In this document: positions 32,803 through 46,138 of the stretch, piece by piece
Layout: every line of letters starts with the position of its first letter
How positions within the stretch are numbered: position 1 is the first letter of the stretch
Assembly (NCBI GenBank): GCA_037349105.1
Contig: JAYJMM010000040.1
Coordinates: 62,001-126,000, forward strand
Reading direction: 5' to 3'
Source: Limnomonas spitsbergensis
Taxonomy: Eukaryota > Chlorophyta > Chlorophyceae > Chlamydomonadales
DNA length: 64,000 nt
The notes under the pieces: generated by a model
Database searches by the model: none
What the model saw: the letters and a program-made list of their open reading frames with translations, nothing else
Told to the model about the DNA's origin: nothing
Translations under genes and position numbers: made by a program

Positions 32803-34786
32803 TAGCCCTCTCCCGAGTCCACCCCGAGCCCTCTCCAGTACCCTCTCCAGTGCCATCCGACTCTCCGACTCCATCGCTTTAGTGTAGAATGCCTTGTTAC
32901 GCACATATATTTTTCATTTTTCAAAAGGGACATCCTTCATGCAGACGCAGCTACAGACTCAACATGAACATCCGCAATAGCATTTGTTTAATGATAGACT
33001 TTCAAAGTAATGCATGATATTGTGATTGATGTAAATGGGTTTGTGAGAGGGGGTGTTGATTGAAGTAACTTGCAGTCATGCATGCGGTCAGACCATGGGT
33101 TCTTAATTTACTCAGGTTCATCGGGCCGAACAGCCAAGAACTCTGCTGCATGGAGCACACTAGCTCAAACTGTGGGCACCAAGCCTATACAGGAGGTGAA
33201 GAGAGAGGGGGCGCTGACCACAATAATGTGCGGTAATGCAGTCGTACCATGACCTATTAATTTATTCAGCTACATCTGGTAGAACAGATGAGAACCATGT
33301 AACATGGTTGGCACAAGCTCGGGGCAGTAACTGCAAGCCTAGACATGAAGTGAAGGAAGAGATAGCGTGCGTCGACCACCATAAGCTGCGATGTTGCGGA
33401 TTCATAATATATTTATGGACATCGGGCTGAACAGTCAAGAACTCCGGAACATGGAGCACAAAAGCCGGGATAGTGACAGCAAGCCTATGCAGGAAGTGAA
33501 GGAAGAGAGAGTGAGCGCTAATCACAATAAGCTGCGGTGATGCGGTAGGGCCATGTGTTATTAATTTACACAGGTTCAATGGGCTGAACAGCCAGGCCAC
33601 TGCAGCTTGGGGCGCACTAGCTCGTGCTAGTGACAAGGAGCATAGACATGAACTGAATGAAGAGAGAGTGCGCGCAGACTGCAATAAAGTTGCAGTGACG
33701 CGGCCGGGCTATGCGTTATTGTTTTACTCGGGTTCATCGGGCAGAAACGCCAACAACTCTGCAATATGGAGCACACTAGCTCAGGCCATTAGGCAGCAAG
33801 CCTAGACAGGAAGTGAAGGACGGAATAGGGGGTGCTGACTGCAATAAGTTGCGGTGATGCGGTCGAGCCATGTGTTATTAATTCACCCAGGTTCATCGAG
33901 CTGAACAACCAAGACATCTGCAACATGGAGCACCCTAGCTCAAACCAGTGGGCACCAAGCCTAGACAAGAAGTGGAGGAAGAGAGAGGGGTCGCTGACCG
34001 CAACCCTCCACCGCTTGCAGAGGCATGTAGGGGTATGCACCTTCCACCACTTGCATGTGCAGGTGGGGGACGCACCCTCCACCACATGCATGTGCGTGTA
34101 TGGGTATGCACCCTCCAATGCTTGCAAATGCATGTAGGGGTATGCATACCTGAGTGGTCTACTAGTAGCCATCAGCCATTCCGAATCTGGAACTGCTGGC
34201 CTGCAGCTACAGCGAGCATGCACACCAGCATGGAGCTGCTGGCGAGTGGTGAGCTTCCATGCCAAAATATAAAATTATAGATGCTAGCCAGCTTAGTGAA
34301 CAGCCTGCACCATCTGGCGAGCTTGCGCACTAGCGTGAAGCTTCTGGCCATCTTGCACACCAGCTATCAGCATGAAGTTGGTGGTCAGCTTGCGCACCGG
34401 CGTGCTTGGAGCTGAGGGACAACTTGCACACCAGCATGGAGCCCTCTCCAGTACCCTCTCCCGTGCCCTCCCCCGAGCCCTCCCCAGTACCCTCTCCCGT
34501 GCCCTCTCCAGTGCCATCCCCGGTGCCCTCCCCCGAGTCCTCTCCTGTGCCCTCCCATGAACCCTCTCCTGTAACCTATCATGTGCCCTCCCCCGTGCTT
34601 TCTCCAGTGCCATCATCCGTGCCCTCCCCCGAGCCCGCTCCAGTTCCCTCTCCAGTGCCCTCCCCCGAGCCCTCCCCAGTACCCTCTCCCGTGCCCTCTC
34701 CAGTGCCATTCCACGTGCCCTCCCTCGAGCCCTCCCCTGTACCCTCCCCTGTTCCCTCTTCCGAGCCCTCTCCAGTACCCTCTCCA
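32803..34786. repeat. Satellite unit U9, shortened by 301 bp (1,984 bp)
   Basis: The PSP tract jumps from GCCCTCCCCCGAG to TCCACCCCGAG at about 34800. It loses 301 bp including the TAG. The join is at a shared CCCGAG, consistent with slippage or microhomology-mediated deletion. GTGCGCGCAG is shared with U10-U11, and CCCCGGTGCC with U10-U12. Confidence 0.95.
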
Positions 34787-37071
34787 GTGCCCTCCCCCGA
34801 GTCCACCCCGAGCCCTCTCCAGTACCCTCTCCAGTGCCATCCGACTCTCCGACTCCATCGCTTTAGTGTAGAATGCCTTGTTACGCACATATATTTTTCA
34901 TTTTTCAAAAGGGACATCCTTCATGCAGACGCAGCTACAGACTCAAGATGAACATCCGCAATAGCATTTGTTTAATGATAGACTTTCAAAGTAATGCATG
35001 ATATTGTGATTGGTGTAAATGGGTTTGTGAGAGGGGGTGTTGATTGAAGTAACTTGCAGTCATGCATGCGGTCAGACCATGGGTTCTTAATTTACTCAGG
35101 TTCATCGGGCCGAACATCCAAGAACTCTGCTGCATGGAGCACACTAGCTCAAACTGTGGGCACCAAGCCTATACAGGAGGTGAAGAGAGAGGAGGCGCTG
35201 ACCACAATAATGTGCGGTAATGCAGTCGTACCATGACCTATTAATTTATTCAGCTACATCTGGTAGAACAGATGAGAACCATGTAACATGGTTGGCACAA
35301 GCTCGGGGCAGTAACTGCAAGCCTAGACATGAAGTGAAGGAAGAGATAGCGTGCGTCGACCACCATAAGCTGCGATGTTGCGGATTCATAATATATTTAT
35401 GGACATCGGGCTGAACAGTCAAGAACTCCGGAACATGGAGCACAAAAGCCGGGATAGTGACAGCAAGCCTATGCAGGAAGTGAAGGAAGAAAGAGTGAGC
35501 GCTGATCACAATAAGCTGCGGTGATGCGGTAGGGCCATGTGTTATTAATTTACACAGGTTCAATGGGCTGAACAGCCAGGCCACTGCAGCATGGGGCGCA
35601 CTAGCTCGTGCTAGTGACAAGGAGCATAGACATGAACTGAATGAAGAGAGAGTGCGCGCAGACTGCAAAAAAGTTGCAGTGACGCGGTCGGGCTATGCGT
35701 TATTGTTTTACTCGGGTTCATCGGGCAGAAACGCCAACAACTCTGCAATATGGAGCACACTAGCTCAGGCCATTAGGCAGCAAGCCTAGACAGGAAGTGA
35801 AGGACGGAATAGGGGGTGCTGACTGCAATAAGTTGCGGTGATGCGGTCGAGCCATGTGTTATTAATTCACCCAGGTTCATCGAGCTGAACAACCAAGACA
35901 TCTGCAACATGGAGCACCCTAGCTCAAACCAGTGGGCACCAAGCCTAGACAAGAAGTGGAGGAAGAGAGAGGGGTCGCTGACCGCAACCCTCCACCGCTT
36001 GCAGAGGCATGTAGGGGTATGCACCTTCCACCACTTGCATGTGCAGGTGGGGGACGCACCCTCCACCACATGCATGTGCGTGTATGGGTATGCACCCTCC
36101 AATGCTTGCAAATGCATGTAGGGGTATGCATACCTGAGTGGTCTACTAGTAGCCATCAGCCATTCCGAATCTGGAACTGCTGGCCTGCAGCTACAGCGAG
36201 CATGCACACCAGCATGGAGCTGCTGGCGAGTGGTGAGCTTCCATGCCAAAATATGAAATTATAGATGCTAGCCAGCTTAGTGAACAGCCTGCACCATCTG
36301 GCGAGCTTGCGCACTAGCGTGACGCTTCTGGCCATCTTGCACACCAGCTATCAGCATGAAGTTGGTGGTCAGCTTGCGCACCGGCGTGCTTGGAGCTGAG
36401 GGACAACTTGCACACCAGCATGGAGCCCTCTCCAGTACCCTCTCCCGTGCCCTCCCCCGAGCCCTCCCCAGTACCCTCTCCCGTGCCCTCTCCAGTGCCA
36501 TCCCCGGTGCCCTCCCCCTAGCCCTCTCCTGTGCCCTCCCATGAACCCTCTCCTGTGACCTATCATGTGCCCTCCCCCGTGCTTTCTCCAGTGCCATCAT
36601 CCGTGCCCTCCCCCGAGCCCGCTCCAGTTCCCTCTCCAGTGCCCTCCCCCGAGCCCTCCTCAGTACCCTCTCCCGTGCCCTCTCCAGTGCCATTCCACGT
36701 GCCCTCCCTCGAGCCCTCCCCTGTACCCTCCCCTGTTCCCTCTTCCGAGCCCTCTCCAGTACCCTCTCCAGTGCCCTCCCCCGAGCCCTCTCCAGTGCCC
36801 TCTCCAGTGCCCTCCCCCAAGCCCTCTCCAGTAACCTCCCCCGAGCCCTCCCCCGAGCCCTCCCATGTACCCTCCCCCCATGCCCTCCCCCGAGCCCTCT
36901 CATGTGCCCTCCCCCAAGCCCTCTCCAGAACCCTCCCCCGAGCCCTCATCAGAACCCTCCCCTGAGCCTTCTCTAGTGCCCTCCCCCGTGCCCTCCCCCG
37001 AGCCCTCTCCAGTACCCTCACACAAGCCCTCTTCAGTGCCCTCTCCCGAGCCCTCTCCAGTGCCCTCCCCC
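34787..37071. repeat. Satellite unit U10 (2,285 bp; start set by alignment)
   Basis: The usual starting TAG is lost with the U9 deletion. GAG to TAG near 36519 truncates the PSP frame (shared with U11). Also AAAATATGAAATT (shared with U11-U12) and CGAACATCC (shared with U2). Confidence 0.95.
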
Positions 37072-39356
37072 TAGCCCTCTCCCGAGTCCACCCCGAGCCC
37101 TCTCCAGTACCCTCTCCAGTGCCATCCGACTCTCCGACTCCATCGCTTTAGTGTAGAATGCCTTGTTACGCACATATATTTTTCATTTTTCAAAAGGGAC
37201 ATCCTTCATGCAGACGCAGCTACAGACTCAACATGAACATCCGCAATAGCATTTGTTTAACGATAGACTTTCAAAGTAATGCATGATATTGTGATTGATG
37301 TAAATGGGTTTGTGAGAGGGGGTGTTGATTGAAGTAACTTGCAGTCATGCATGCGGTCAGACCATGGGTTCTTAATTTACTCAGGTTCATCGGGCCGAAC
37401 AGCCAAGAACTCTGCTGCATGGAGCACACTAGCTCAAACTGTGGGCACCAAGCATATACAGGAGGTGAAGAGAGAGGGGGCGCTGACCACAATAATGTGC
37501 GGTAATGCAGTCGTACCATGACCTATTAATTTATTCAGCTACATCTGGTAGAACAGATGAGAACCATGTAACATGGTTGGCACAAGCTCGGGGCAGTAAC
37601 TGCAAGCCTAGACATGAAGTGAAGGAAGAGATAGCGTGCGTCGACCACCATAAGCTGCGATGTTGCGGATTCATAATATATTTATGGACATCGGGCTGAA
37701 CAGTCAAGAACTCCGGAACATGGAGCACAAAAGCCGGGATAGTGACAGCAAGCCTATGCAGGAAGTGAAGGAAGAGAGAGTGAGCGCTGATCACAATAAG
37801 CTGCGGTGATGCGGTAGGGCCATGTGTTATTAATTTACACAGGTTCAATGGGCTGAACAGCCAGGCCACTGCAGCATGGGGCGCACTAGCTCGTGCTAGT
37901 GACAAGGAGCATAGACATGAACTGAATGAAGAGAGAGTGCGCGCAGACTGCAAAAAAGTTGCAGTGACGCGGCCGGGCTATGCGTTATTGTTTTACTCGG
38001 GTTCATCGGGCAGAAACGCCAACAACTCTGCAATATGGAGCACACTAGCTCAGGCCATTAGGCAGCAAGCCTAGACAGGAAGTGAAGGACGGAATAGGGG
38101 GTGCTGACTGCAATAAGTTGCGGTGATGCGGTCGAGCCATGTGTTATTAATTCACCCAGGTTCATCGAGCTGAACAACCAAGACATCTGCAACATGGAGC
38201 ACCCTAGCTCAAACCAGTGGGCACCAAGCCTAGACAAGAAGTGGAGGAAGAGAGAGGGGTCGCTGACCGCAACCCTCCACCGCTTGCAGAGGCATGTAGG
38301 GGTATGCACCTTCCACCACTTGCATGTGCAGGTGGGGGACGCACCCTCCACCACATGCATGTGCGTGTATGGGTATGCACCCTCCAATGCTTGCAAATGC
38401 ATGTAGGGGTATGCATACCTGAGTGGTCTACTAGTAGCCATCAGCCATTCCGAATCTGGAACTGCTGGCCTGCAGCTACAGCGAGCATGCACACCAGCAT
38501 GGAGCTGCTGGCGAGTGGTGAGCTTCCATGCCAAAATATGAAATTATAGATGCTAGCCAGCTTAGTGAACAGCCTGCACCATCTGGCGAGCTTGCGCACT
38601 AGCGTGACGCTTCTGGCCATCTTGCACACCAGCTATCAGCATGAAGTTGGTGGTCAGCTTGCGCACCGGCGTGCTTGGAGCTGAGGGACAACTTGCACAC
38701 CAGCATGGAGCCCTCTCCAGTACCCTCTCCCGTGCCCTCCCCCGAACCCTCCCCAGTACCCTCTCCCGTGCCCTCTCCAGTGCCATCCCCGGTGCCCTCC
38801 CCCTAGCCCTCTCCTGTGCCCTCCCATGAACCCTCTCCTGTGACCTATCATGTGCCCTCCCCCGTGCTTTCTCCAGTGCCATCATCCGTGCCCTCCCCCG
38901 AGCCCGCTCCAGTTCCCTCTCCAGTGCCCTCCCCCGAGCCCTCCTCAGTACCCTCTCCCGTGCCCTCTCCAGTGCCATTCCACGTGCCCTCCCTCGAGCC
39001 CTCCCCTGTACCCTCCCCTGTTCCCTCTTCCGAGCCCTCTCCAGTACCCTCTCCAGTGCCCTCCCCCGAGCCCTCTCCAGTGCCCTCTCCAGTGCCCTCC
39101 CCCAAGCCCTCTCCAGTAACCTCCCCCGAGCCCTCCCCCGAGCCCTCCCATGTACCCTCCCCCCATGCCCTCCCCCGAGCCCTCTCATGTGCCCTCCCCC
39201 AAGCCCTCTCCAGAACCCTCCCCCGAGCCCTCATCAGAACCCTCCCCCGAGCCTTCTTTAGTGCCCTCCCCCGTGCCCTCCCCCGAGCCCTCTCCAGTAC
39301 CCTCACACAAGCCCTCTTCAGTGCCCTCTCCCGAGCCCTCTCCAGTGCCCTCCCCC
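37072..39356. repeat. Satellite unit U11 (2,285 bp)
   Basis: Shares the premature TAG (near 38804), GTGCGCGCAG and ATATGAAATT with U10. Private: TTTAACGATAG near 37258 and AAGCATATACAGG near 37451. Confidence 0.95.
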
Positions 39357-41568
39357 TAGCCCTCTCCCGAGTCCACCCCGAGCCCTCTCCAGTACCCTCT
39401 CCAGTGCCATCCGACTCTCCGACTCCATCGCTTTAGTGTAGAATGCCTTGTTACGCACATATATTTTTCATTTTTCAAAAGGGACATCCTTCATGCAGAC
39501 GCAGCTACAGACTCAACATGAACATCCGCAATAGCATTTGTTTAATGATAGACTTTCAAAGTAATGCATGATATTGTGATTGATGTAAATGGGTTTGTGA
39601 GAGGGGGTGTTGATTGAAGTAACTTGCAGTCATGCATGCGGTCAGACCATGGGTTCTTAATTTACTCAGGTTCATCGGGCCGAACAGCCAAGAACTCTGC
39701 TGCATGGAGCACACTAGCTCAAACTGTGGGCACCAAGCCTATACAGGAGGTGAAGAGAGAGGGGGCGCTGACCACAATAATGTGCGGTAATGCAGTCGTA
39801 CCATGACCTATTAATTTATTCAGCTACATCTGGTAGAACAGATGAGAACCATGTAACATGGTTGGCACAAGCTCGGGGCAGTAACTGCAAGCCTAGACAT
39901 GAAGTGAAGGAAGAGATAGCGTGCGTCGACCACCATAAGCTGCGATGTTGCGGATTCATAATATATGTATGGACATCGGGCTGAACAGTCAAGAACTCCG
40001 GAACATGGAGCACAAAAGCCGGGATAGTGACAGCAAGCCTATGCAGGAAGTGAAGGAAGAGAGAGTGAGCGCTGATCACAATAAGCTGCGGTGATGCGGT
40101 ATGGCCATGTGTTATTAATTTACACAGGTTCATTGGGCTGAACAGCCAGGCCACTGCAGCATGGTGCGCACTAGCTCGTGCTAGTGACAAGGAGCATAGA
40201 CATGAACTGAATGAAGAGAGAGTGAGCGCAGACTGCAAAAAAGTTGCAGTGACGCGGCCGGGCTATGCGTTATTGTTTTACTCGGGTTCATCGGGCAGAA
40301 ACGCCAACAACTCTGCAATATGGAGCACACTAGCTCAGGCCATTAGGCAGCAAGCCTAGACAGGAAGTGAAGGACGGAATAGGGGGTGCTGACTGCAATA
40401 AGTTGCGGTGATGCGGTCGAGCCATGTGTTATTAATTCACCCAGGTTCATCGAGCTGAACAACCAAGACATCTGCAACATGGAGCACCCTAGCTCAAACC
40501 AGTGGGCACCAAGCCTAGACAAGAAGTGGAGGAAGAGAGAGGGGTCGCTGACCGCAACCCTCCACCGCTTGCAGAGGCATGTAGGGGTATGCACCTTCCA
40601 CCACTTGCATGTGCAGGTGGGGGACGCACCCTCCACCACATGCATGTGCGTGTATGGGTATGCACCCTCCAATGCTTGCAAATGCATGTAGGGGTATGCA
40701 TACCTGAGTGGTCTACTAGTAGCCATCAGCCATTCCGAATCTGGAACTGCTGGCCTGCAGCTACAGCGAGCATGCACACCAGCATGGAGCTGCTGGCGAG
40801 TGGTGAGCTTCCATGCCAAAATATGAAATTATAGATGCTAGCCAGCTTAGTGAACAGCCTGCACCATCTGGCGAGCTTGCGCACTACCGTGACGCTTCTG
40901 GCCATCTTGCACACCAGCTATCAGCATGAAGTTGGTGGTCAGCTTGCGCACCGGCGTGCTTGGAGCTGAGGGACAACTTGCACACCAGCATGGAGCCCTC
41001 TCCAGTACCCTCTCCCGTGCCCTCCCCCGAGCCCTCCCCAGTACCCTCTCCCGTGCCCTCTCCAGTGCCATCCCCGGTGCCCTCCCCCGAGCCCTCTCCT
41101 GTGCCCTCCCATGAACCCTCTCCTGTAACCTATCATGTGCCCTCCCCCGTGCTTTCTCCAGTGCCATCATCCGTGCCCTCCCCCGAGCCCGCTCCAGTTC
41201 CCTCTCCAGTGCCCTCCCCCGAGCCCTCCTCGGTACCCTCTCCCGTGCCCTCTCCAGTGCCATTCCACGTGCCCTCCCTCGAGCCCTCTCCAGTTCCCTC
41301 TCCAGTTCCCTCCCCCAAGCCCTCTCCAGTAACCTCCCCCGAGCCCTCCCCCGAGCCCTCCCATGTACCCTCCCCCCATGCCCTCCCCCGAGCCCTCTCA
41401 TGTGCCCTCCCCCAAGCCCTCTCCAGAACCCTCCCCCGAGCCCTCATCAGAACCCTCCCCCGAGCCTTCTCTAGTGCCCTCCCCCGTGCCCTCCACCGAG
41501 CCCTCTCCAGTACCCTCACACAAGCCCTCTTCAGTGCCCTCTCCCGAGCCCTCTCCAGTGCCCCCCCG
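39357..41568. repeat. Satellite unit U12 (2,212 bp)
   Basis: Lacks 72 bp (24 PSP codons) after CCCTCGAGCCC near 41285, plus one base at the end (CCCCCCCGTAG). It has ATATATGTATGG as in U2. Its end CCCCCCCGTAG and the following GCAGACGTAGC recur only at the U18/U19 border. Confidence 0.95.
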
Positions 41569-43853
41569 TAGCCCTCTCCCGAGTCCACCCCGAGCCCTCT
41601 CCAGTACCCTCTCCAGTGCCATCCGACTCTCCGACTCCATCGCTTTAGTGTAGAATGCCTTGTTACGCACATATATTTTTCATTTTTCAAAAGGGACATC
41701 CTTCATGCAGACGTAGCTACAGACTCAACATGAACATCCGCAATAGCATTTGTTTAATGATAGACTTTCAAAGTAATGCATGATATTGTGATTGATGTAA
41801 ATGGGTTTGTGAGAGGGGGTGTTGATTGAAGTAACTTGCAGTCATGCATGCGGTCAGACCATGGGTTCTTAATTTACTCAGGTTCATCGGGCCGAACAGC
41901 CAAGAACTCTGCTGCATGGAGCACACTAGCTCAAACTGTGGGCACCAAGCCTATACAGGAGGTGAAGAGAGAGGGGGCGCTGACCACAATAATGTGCGGT
42001 AATGCAGTCGTACCATGACCTATTAATTTATCCAGCTACATCTGGTAGAACAGATGAGAACCATGTAACATGGTTGGCACAAGCTCGGGGCAGTAACTGC
42101 AAGCCTAGACATGAAGTGAAGGAAGAGATAGCGTGCGTCGACCACCATAAGCTGCGATGTTGCGGATTCATAATATATTTATGGACATCGGGCTGAACAG
42201 TCAAGAACTCCGGAACATGGAGCACAAAAGCCGGGATAGTGACAGCAAGCCTATGCAGGAAGTGAAGGAAGAGAGAGTGAGCGCTGATCACAATAAGCTG
42301 CGGTGATGCGGTAGGGCCATGTGTTATTAATTTACACATGTTCATTGGGCTGAACAGCCAGGCCACTGCAGCATGGTGCGCACTAGCTCGTGCTAGTGAC
42401 AAGGAGCATAGACATGAACTGAATGAAGAGAGAGTGAGCGCAGACTGCAATAAAGTTGCAGTGATGCGGCCGGGCTATGCGATATTGTTTTACTCGGGTT
42501 CATCGGGCAGAAAAGCCAACAACTCTGCAATATGGAGCACACTAGCTCAGGCCATTAGGCAGCAAGCCTAGACAGGAAGTGAAGGACGGAATAGGGGGTG
42601 CTGACTGCAATAAGTTGCGGTGATGCGGTCGAGCCATGTGTTATTAATTCACCCAGGTTCATCGAGCTGAACAACCAAGACATCTGCAACATGGAGCAAC
42701 CTAGCTCAAACCAGTGGGCACCAAGCCTAGACAAGAAGTGGAGGAAGAGAGAGGGGTCGCTGACCGCAACCCTCCACCGCTTGCAGAGGCATGTAGGGGT
42801 ATGCACCTTCCACCACTTGCATGTGCATGTGGGGGACGCACCCTCCACCACATGCAGGAGCGTGTATGGGTATGCACCCTCCAATGCTTGCAAAGGCATG
42901 TGGGGGTATGCATACCTGAGTGTTCTACTAGTAGCCATCAGCCATTCCGAATCTGGAACTGCTGGCCTGCAGCTACAGCGAGCATGCACACCAGCATGGA
43001 GCTGCTGGCGAGTGGTGAGCTTCCATACCAAAATATAAAATTATAGATGCTAGCCAGCTTAGTGAACAGCCTGCACCATCTGGCGAGCTTGCGCACTAGC
43101 GTGACGCTTCTGGCCATCTTGCACACCAGCTATCAGCATGCAGTTGGTGGTCAGCTTGCGCACCGGCGTGCTTGGAGCTGAGGGACAACTTGCACACCAG
43201 CATGGAGCCCTCTCCAGTACCCTCTCCCGTGCCCTCCCCCGAGCCCTCCCCAGTACCCTCTCCCGTGCCCTCTCCAGTGCAATCCCCTGTGCCCTCCCCC
43301 GAGCCCTCTCCTGTGCCCTCCCATGAACCCTCTCCTGTAACCTATCATGTGCCCTCCCCCGTGCTTTCTCCAGTGCCATCATCCGTGCCCTCCCCCGAGC
43401 CCGCTCCAGTTCCCTCTCCAGTGCCCTCCCCCGAGCCCTCCCCAGTACCCTCTCCCGTGCCCTCTCCAGTGCCATTCCACGTGCCCTCCCTCGAGCCCTC
43501 CCTTGTACCCTCCCCTGTTCCCTCTTCCGAGCCCTCTCCATTAACCTCTCCAGTGCCCTCCCCCGAGCCCTCTCCAGTTCCCTCTCCAGTGCCCTCCCCC
43601 AAGCCCTCTCCAGTAACCTCCCCCGAGCCCTCCCCCGAGCCCTCCCATGTACCCTCCCCCCATGCCCTCCCCCGAGCTCTCTCATGTGCCCTCCCCCAAG
43701 CCCTCTCCAGAACCCTCCCCCGAGCCCTCATCAGAACCCTCCCCCGAGCCTTCTCTAGTGCCCTCCCCCGTGCCCTCCCCCGAGCCCTCTCCATTACCCT
43801 CACACAAGCCATCTTCAGTGCCCTCTCCCGAGCCCTCTCCAGTGCCCCCCCCC
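41569..43853. repeat. Satellite unit U13 (2,285 bp)
   Basis: First of a block with GCATGCAGTTGG, TTCCATACCAAAAT, GTGCAATCCCC and CCATTAACCTCTCC. ATTTATCCAGC near 42026 is shared with U17 and U18 but not with U14-U16. Confidence 0.95.
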
Positions 43854-46138
43854 TAGCCCTCTCCCGAGTCCACCCCGAGCCCTCTCCAGTACCCTCTCCA
43901 GTGCCATCCGACTCTCCGTCTCCATCGCTTTAGTGTAGAATGCCTTGTTACGCACATATATTTTCCATTTTTCAAAAGGGACATCCTTCATGCAGACGCA
44001 GCTACAGACTCAACATGAACATCCGCAATAGCATTTGTTTAATGATAGACTTTCAAAGTAATGCATGATATTGTGATTGATGTAAATGGGTTTGTGAGAG
44101 GGGGTGTTGATTGAAGTAACTTGCAGTCATGCATGCGGTCAGACCATGGGTTCTTAATTTACTCAGGTTCATCGGGCCGAACAGCCAAGAACTCTGCTGC
44201 ATGGAGCACACTAGCTCAAACTGTGGGCACCAAGCCTATACAGGAGGTGAAGAGAGAGGGGGCGCTGACCACAATAATGTGCGGTAATGCAGTCGTACCA
44301 TGACCTATTAATTTATTCAGCTACATCTGGTAGAACAGATGAGAACCATGTAACATGGTTGGCACAAGCTCGGGGCAGTAACTGCAAGCCTAGACATGAA
44401 GTGAAGGAAGAGATAGCGTGCGTCGACCACCATAAGCTGCGATGTTGCGGATTCATAATATATTTATGGACATCGGGCTGAACAGTCAAGAACTCCGGAA
44501 CATGGAGCACAAAAGCCGGGATAGTGACAGCAAGCCTATGCAGGAAGTGAAGGAAGAGAGAGTGAGCGCTGATCACAATAAGCTGCGGTGATGCGGTAGG
44601 GCCATGTGTTATTAATTTACACAGGTTCATTGGGCTGAACAGCCAGGCCACTGCAGCATGGTGCGCACTAGCTCGTGCTAGTGACAAGGAGCATAGACAT
44701 GAACTGAATGAAGAGAGAGTGAGCGCAGACTGCAATAAAGTTGCAGTGATGCGGCCGGGCTATGCGTTATTGTTTTACTCGGGTTCATCGGGCAGAAACG
44801 CCAACAACTCTGCAATATGGAGCACACTAGCTCAGGCCATTAGGCAGCAAGCCTAGACAGGAAGTGAAGGACGGAATAGGGGGTGCTGACTGCAATAAGT
44901 TGCGGTGATGCGGTCGAGCCATGTGTTATTAATTCACCCAGGTTCATCGAGCTGAACAACCAAGACATCTGCAACATGGAGCACCCTAGCTCAAACCAGT
45001 GGGCACCAAGCCTAGACAAGAAGTGGAGGAAGAGAGAGGGGTCGCTGACCGCAACCCTCCACCGCTTGCAGATGCATGTAGGGGTATGCACCTTCCACCA
45101 CTTGCATTTGCATGTGGGGGACGCACCCTCCACCACATGCAGGAGCGTGTATGGGTATGCACCCTCCAATGCTTGCAAAGGCATGTGGGGGTATGCATAC
45201 CTGAGTGGTCTACTAGTAGCCATCAGCCATTCCGAATCTGGAACTGCTGGCCTGCAGCTACAGCGAGCATGCACACCAGCATGGAGCTGCTGGCGAGTGG
45301 TGAGCTTCCATACCAAAATATAAAATTATAGATGCTAGCCAGCTTAGTGAACAGCCTGCACCATCTGGCGAGCTTGCGCACTAGCGTGACGCTTCTGGCC
45401 ATCTTGCACACCAGCTATCAGCATGCAGTTGGTGGTCAGCTTGCGCACCGGCGTGCTTGGAGCTGAGGGACAACTTGCACACCAGCATGGAGCCCTCTCC
45501 AGTACCCTCTCCCGTGCCCTCCCCCGAGCCCTCCCCAGTACCCTCTCCCGTGCCCTCTCCAGTGCAATCCCCTGTGCCCTCCCCCGAGCCCTCTCCTGTG
45601 CCCTCCCATGAACCCTCTCCTGTAACCTATCATGTGCCCTCCCCCGTGCTTTCTCCAGTGCCATCATCCGTGCCCTCCCCCGAGCCCGCTCCAGTTCCCT
45701 CTCCAGTGCCCTCCCCCGAGCCCTCCCCAGTACCCTCTCCCGTGCCCTCTCCAGTGCCATTCCACGTGCCCTCCCTCGAGCCCTCCCTTGTACCCTCCCC
45801 TGTTCCCTCTTCCGAGCCCTCTCCATTAACCTCTCCAGTGCCCTCCCCCGAGCCCTCTCCAGTTCCCTCTCCAGTGCCCTCCCCCAAGCCCTCTCCAGTA
45901 ACCTCCCCCGAGCCCTCCCCCGAGCCCTCCCATGTACCCTCCCCCCATGCCCTCCCCCGAGCTCTCTCATGTGCCCTCCCCCAAGCCCTCTCCAGAACCC
46001 TCCCCCGAGCCCTCATCAGAACCCTCCCCCGAGCCTTCTCTAGTGCCCTCCCCCGTGCCCTCCCCCGAGCCCTCTCCATTACCCTCACACAAGCCCTCTT
46101 CAGTGCCCTCTCCCGAGCCCTCTCCAGTGCCCCCCCCC
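43854..46138. repeat. Satellite unit U14 (2,285 bp)
   Basis: Near-identical to U15 and U16: CTCCGTCTCC and ATATTTTCCATTTTT at the start, GCATTTGCATGTGG in the 36-bp repeats. Confidence 0.95.
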
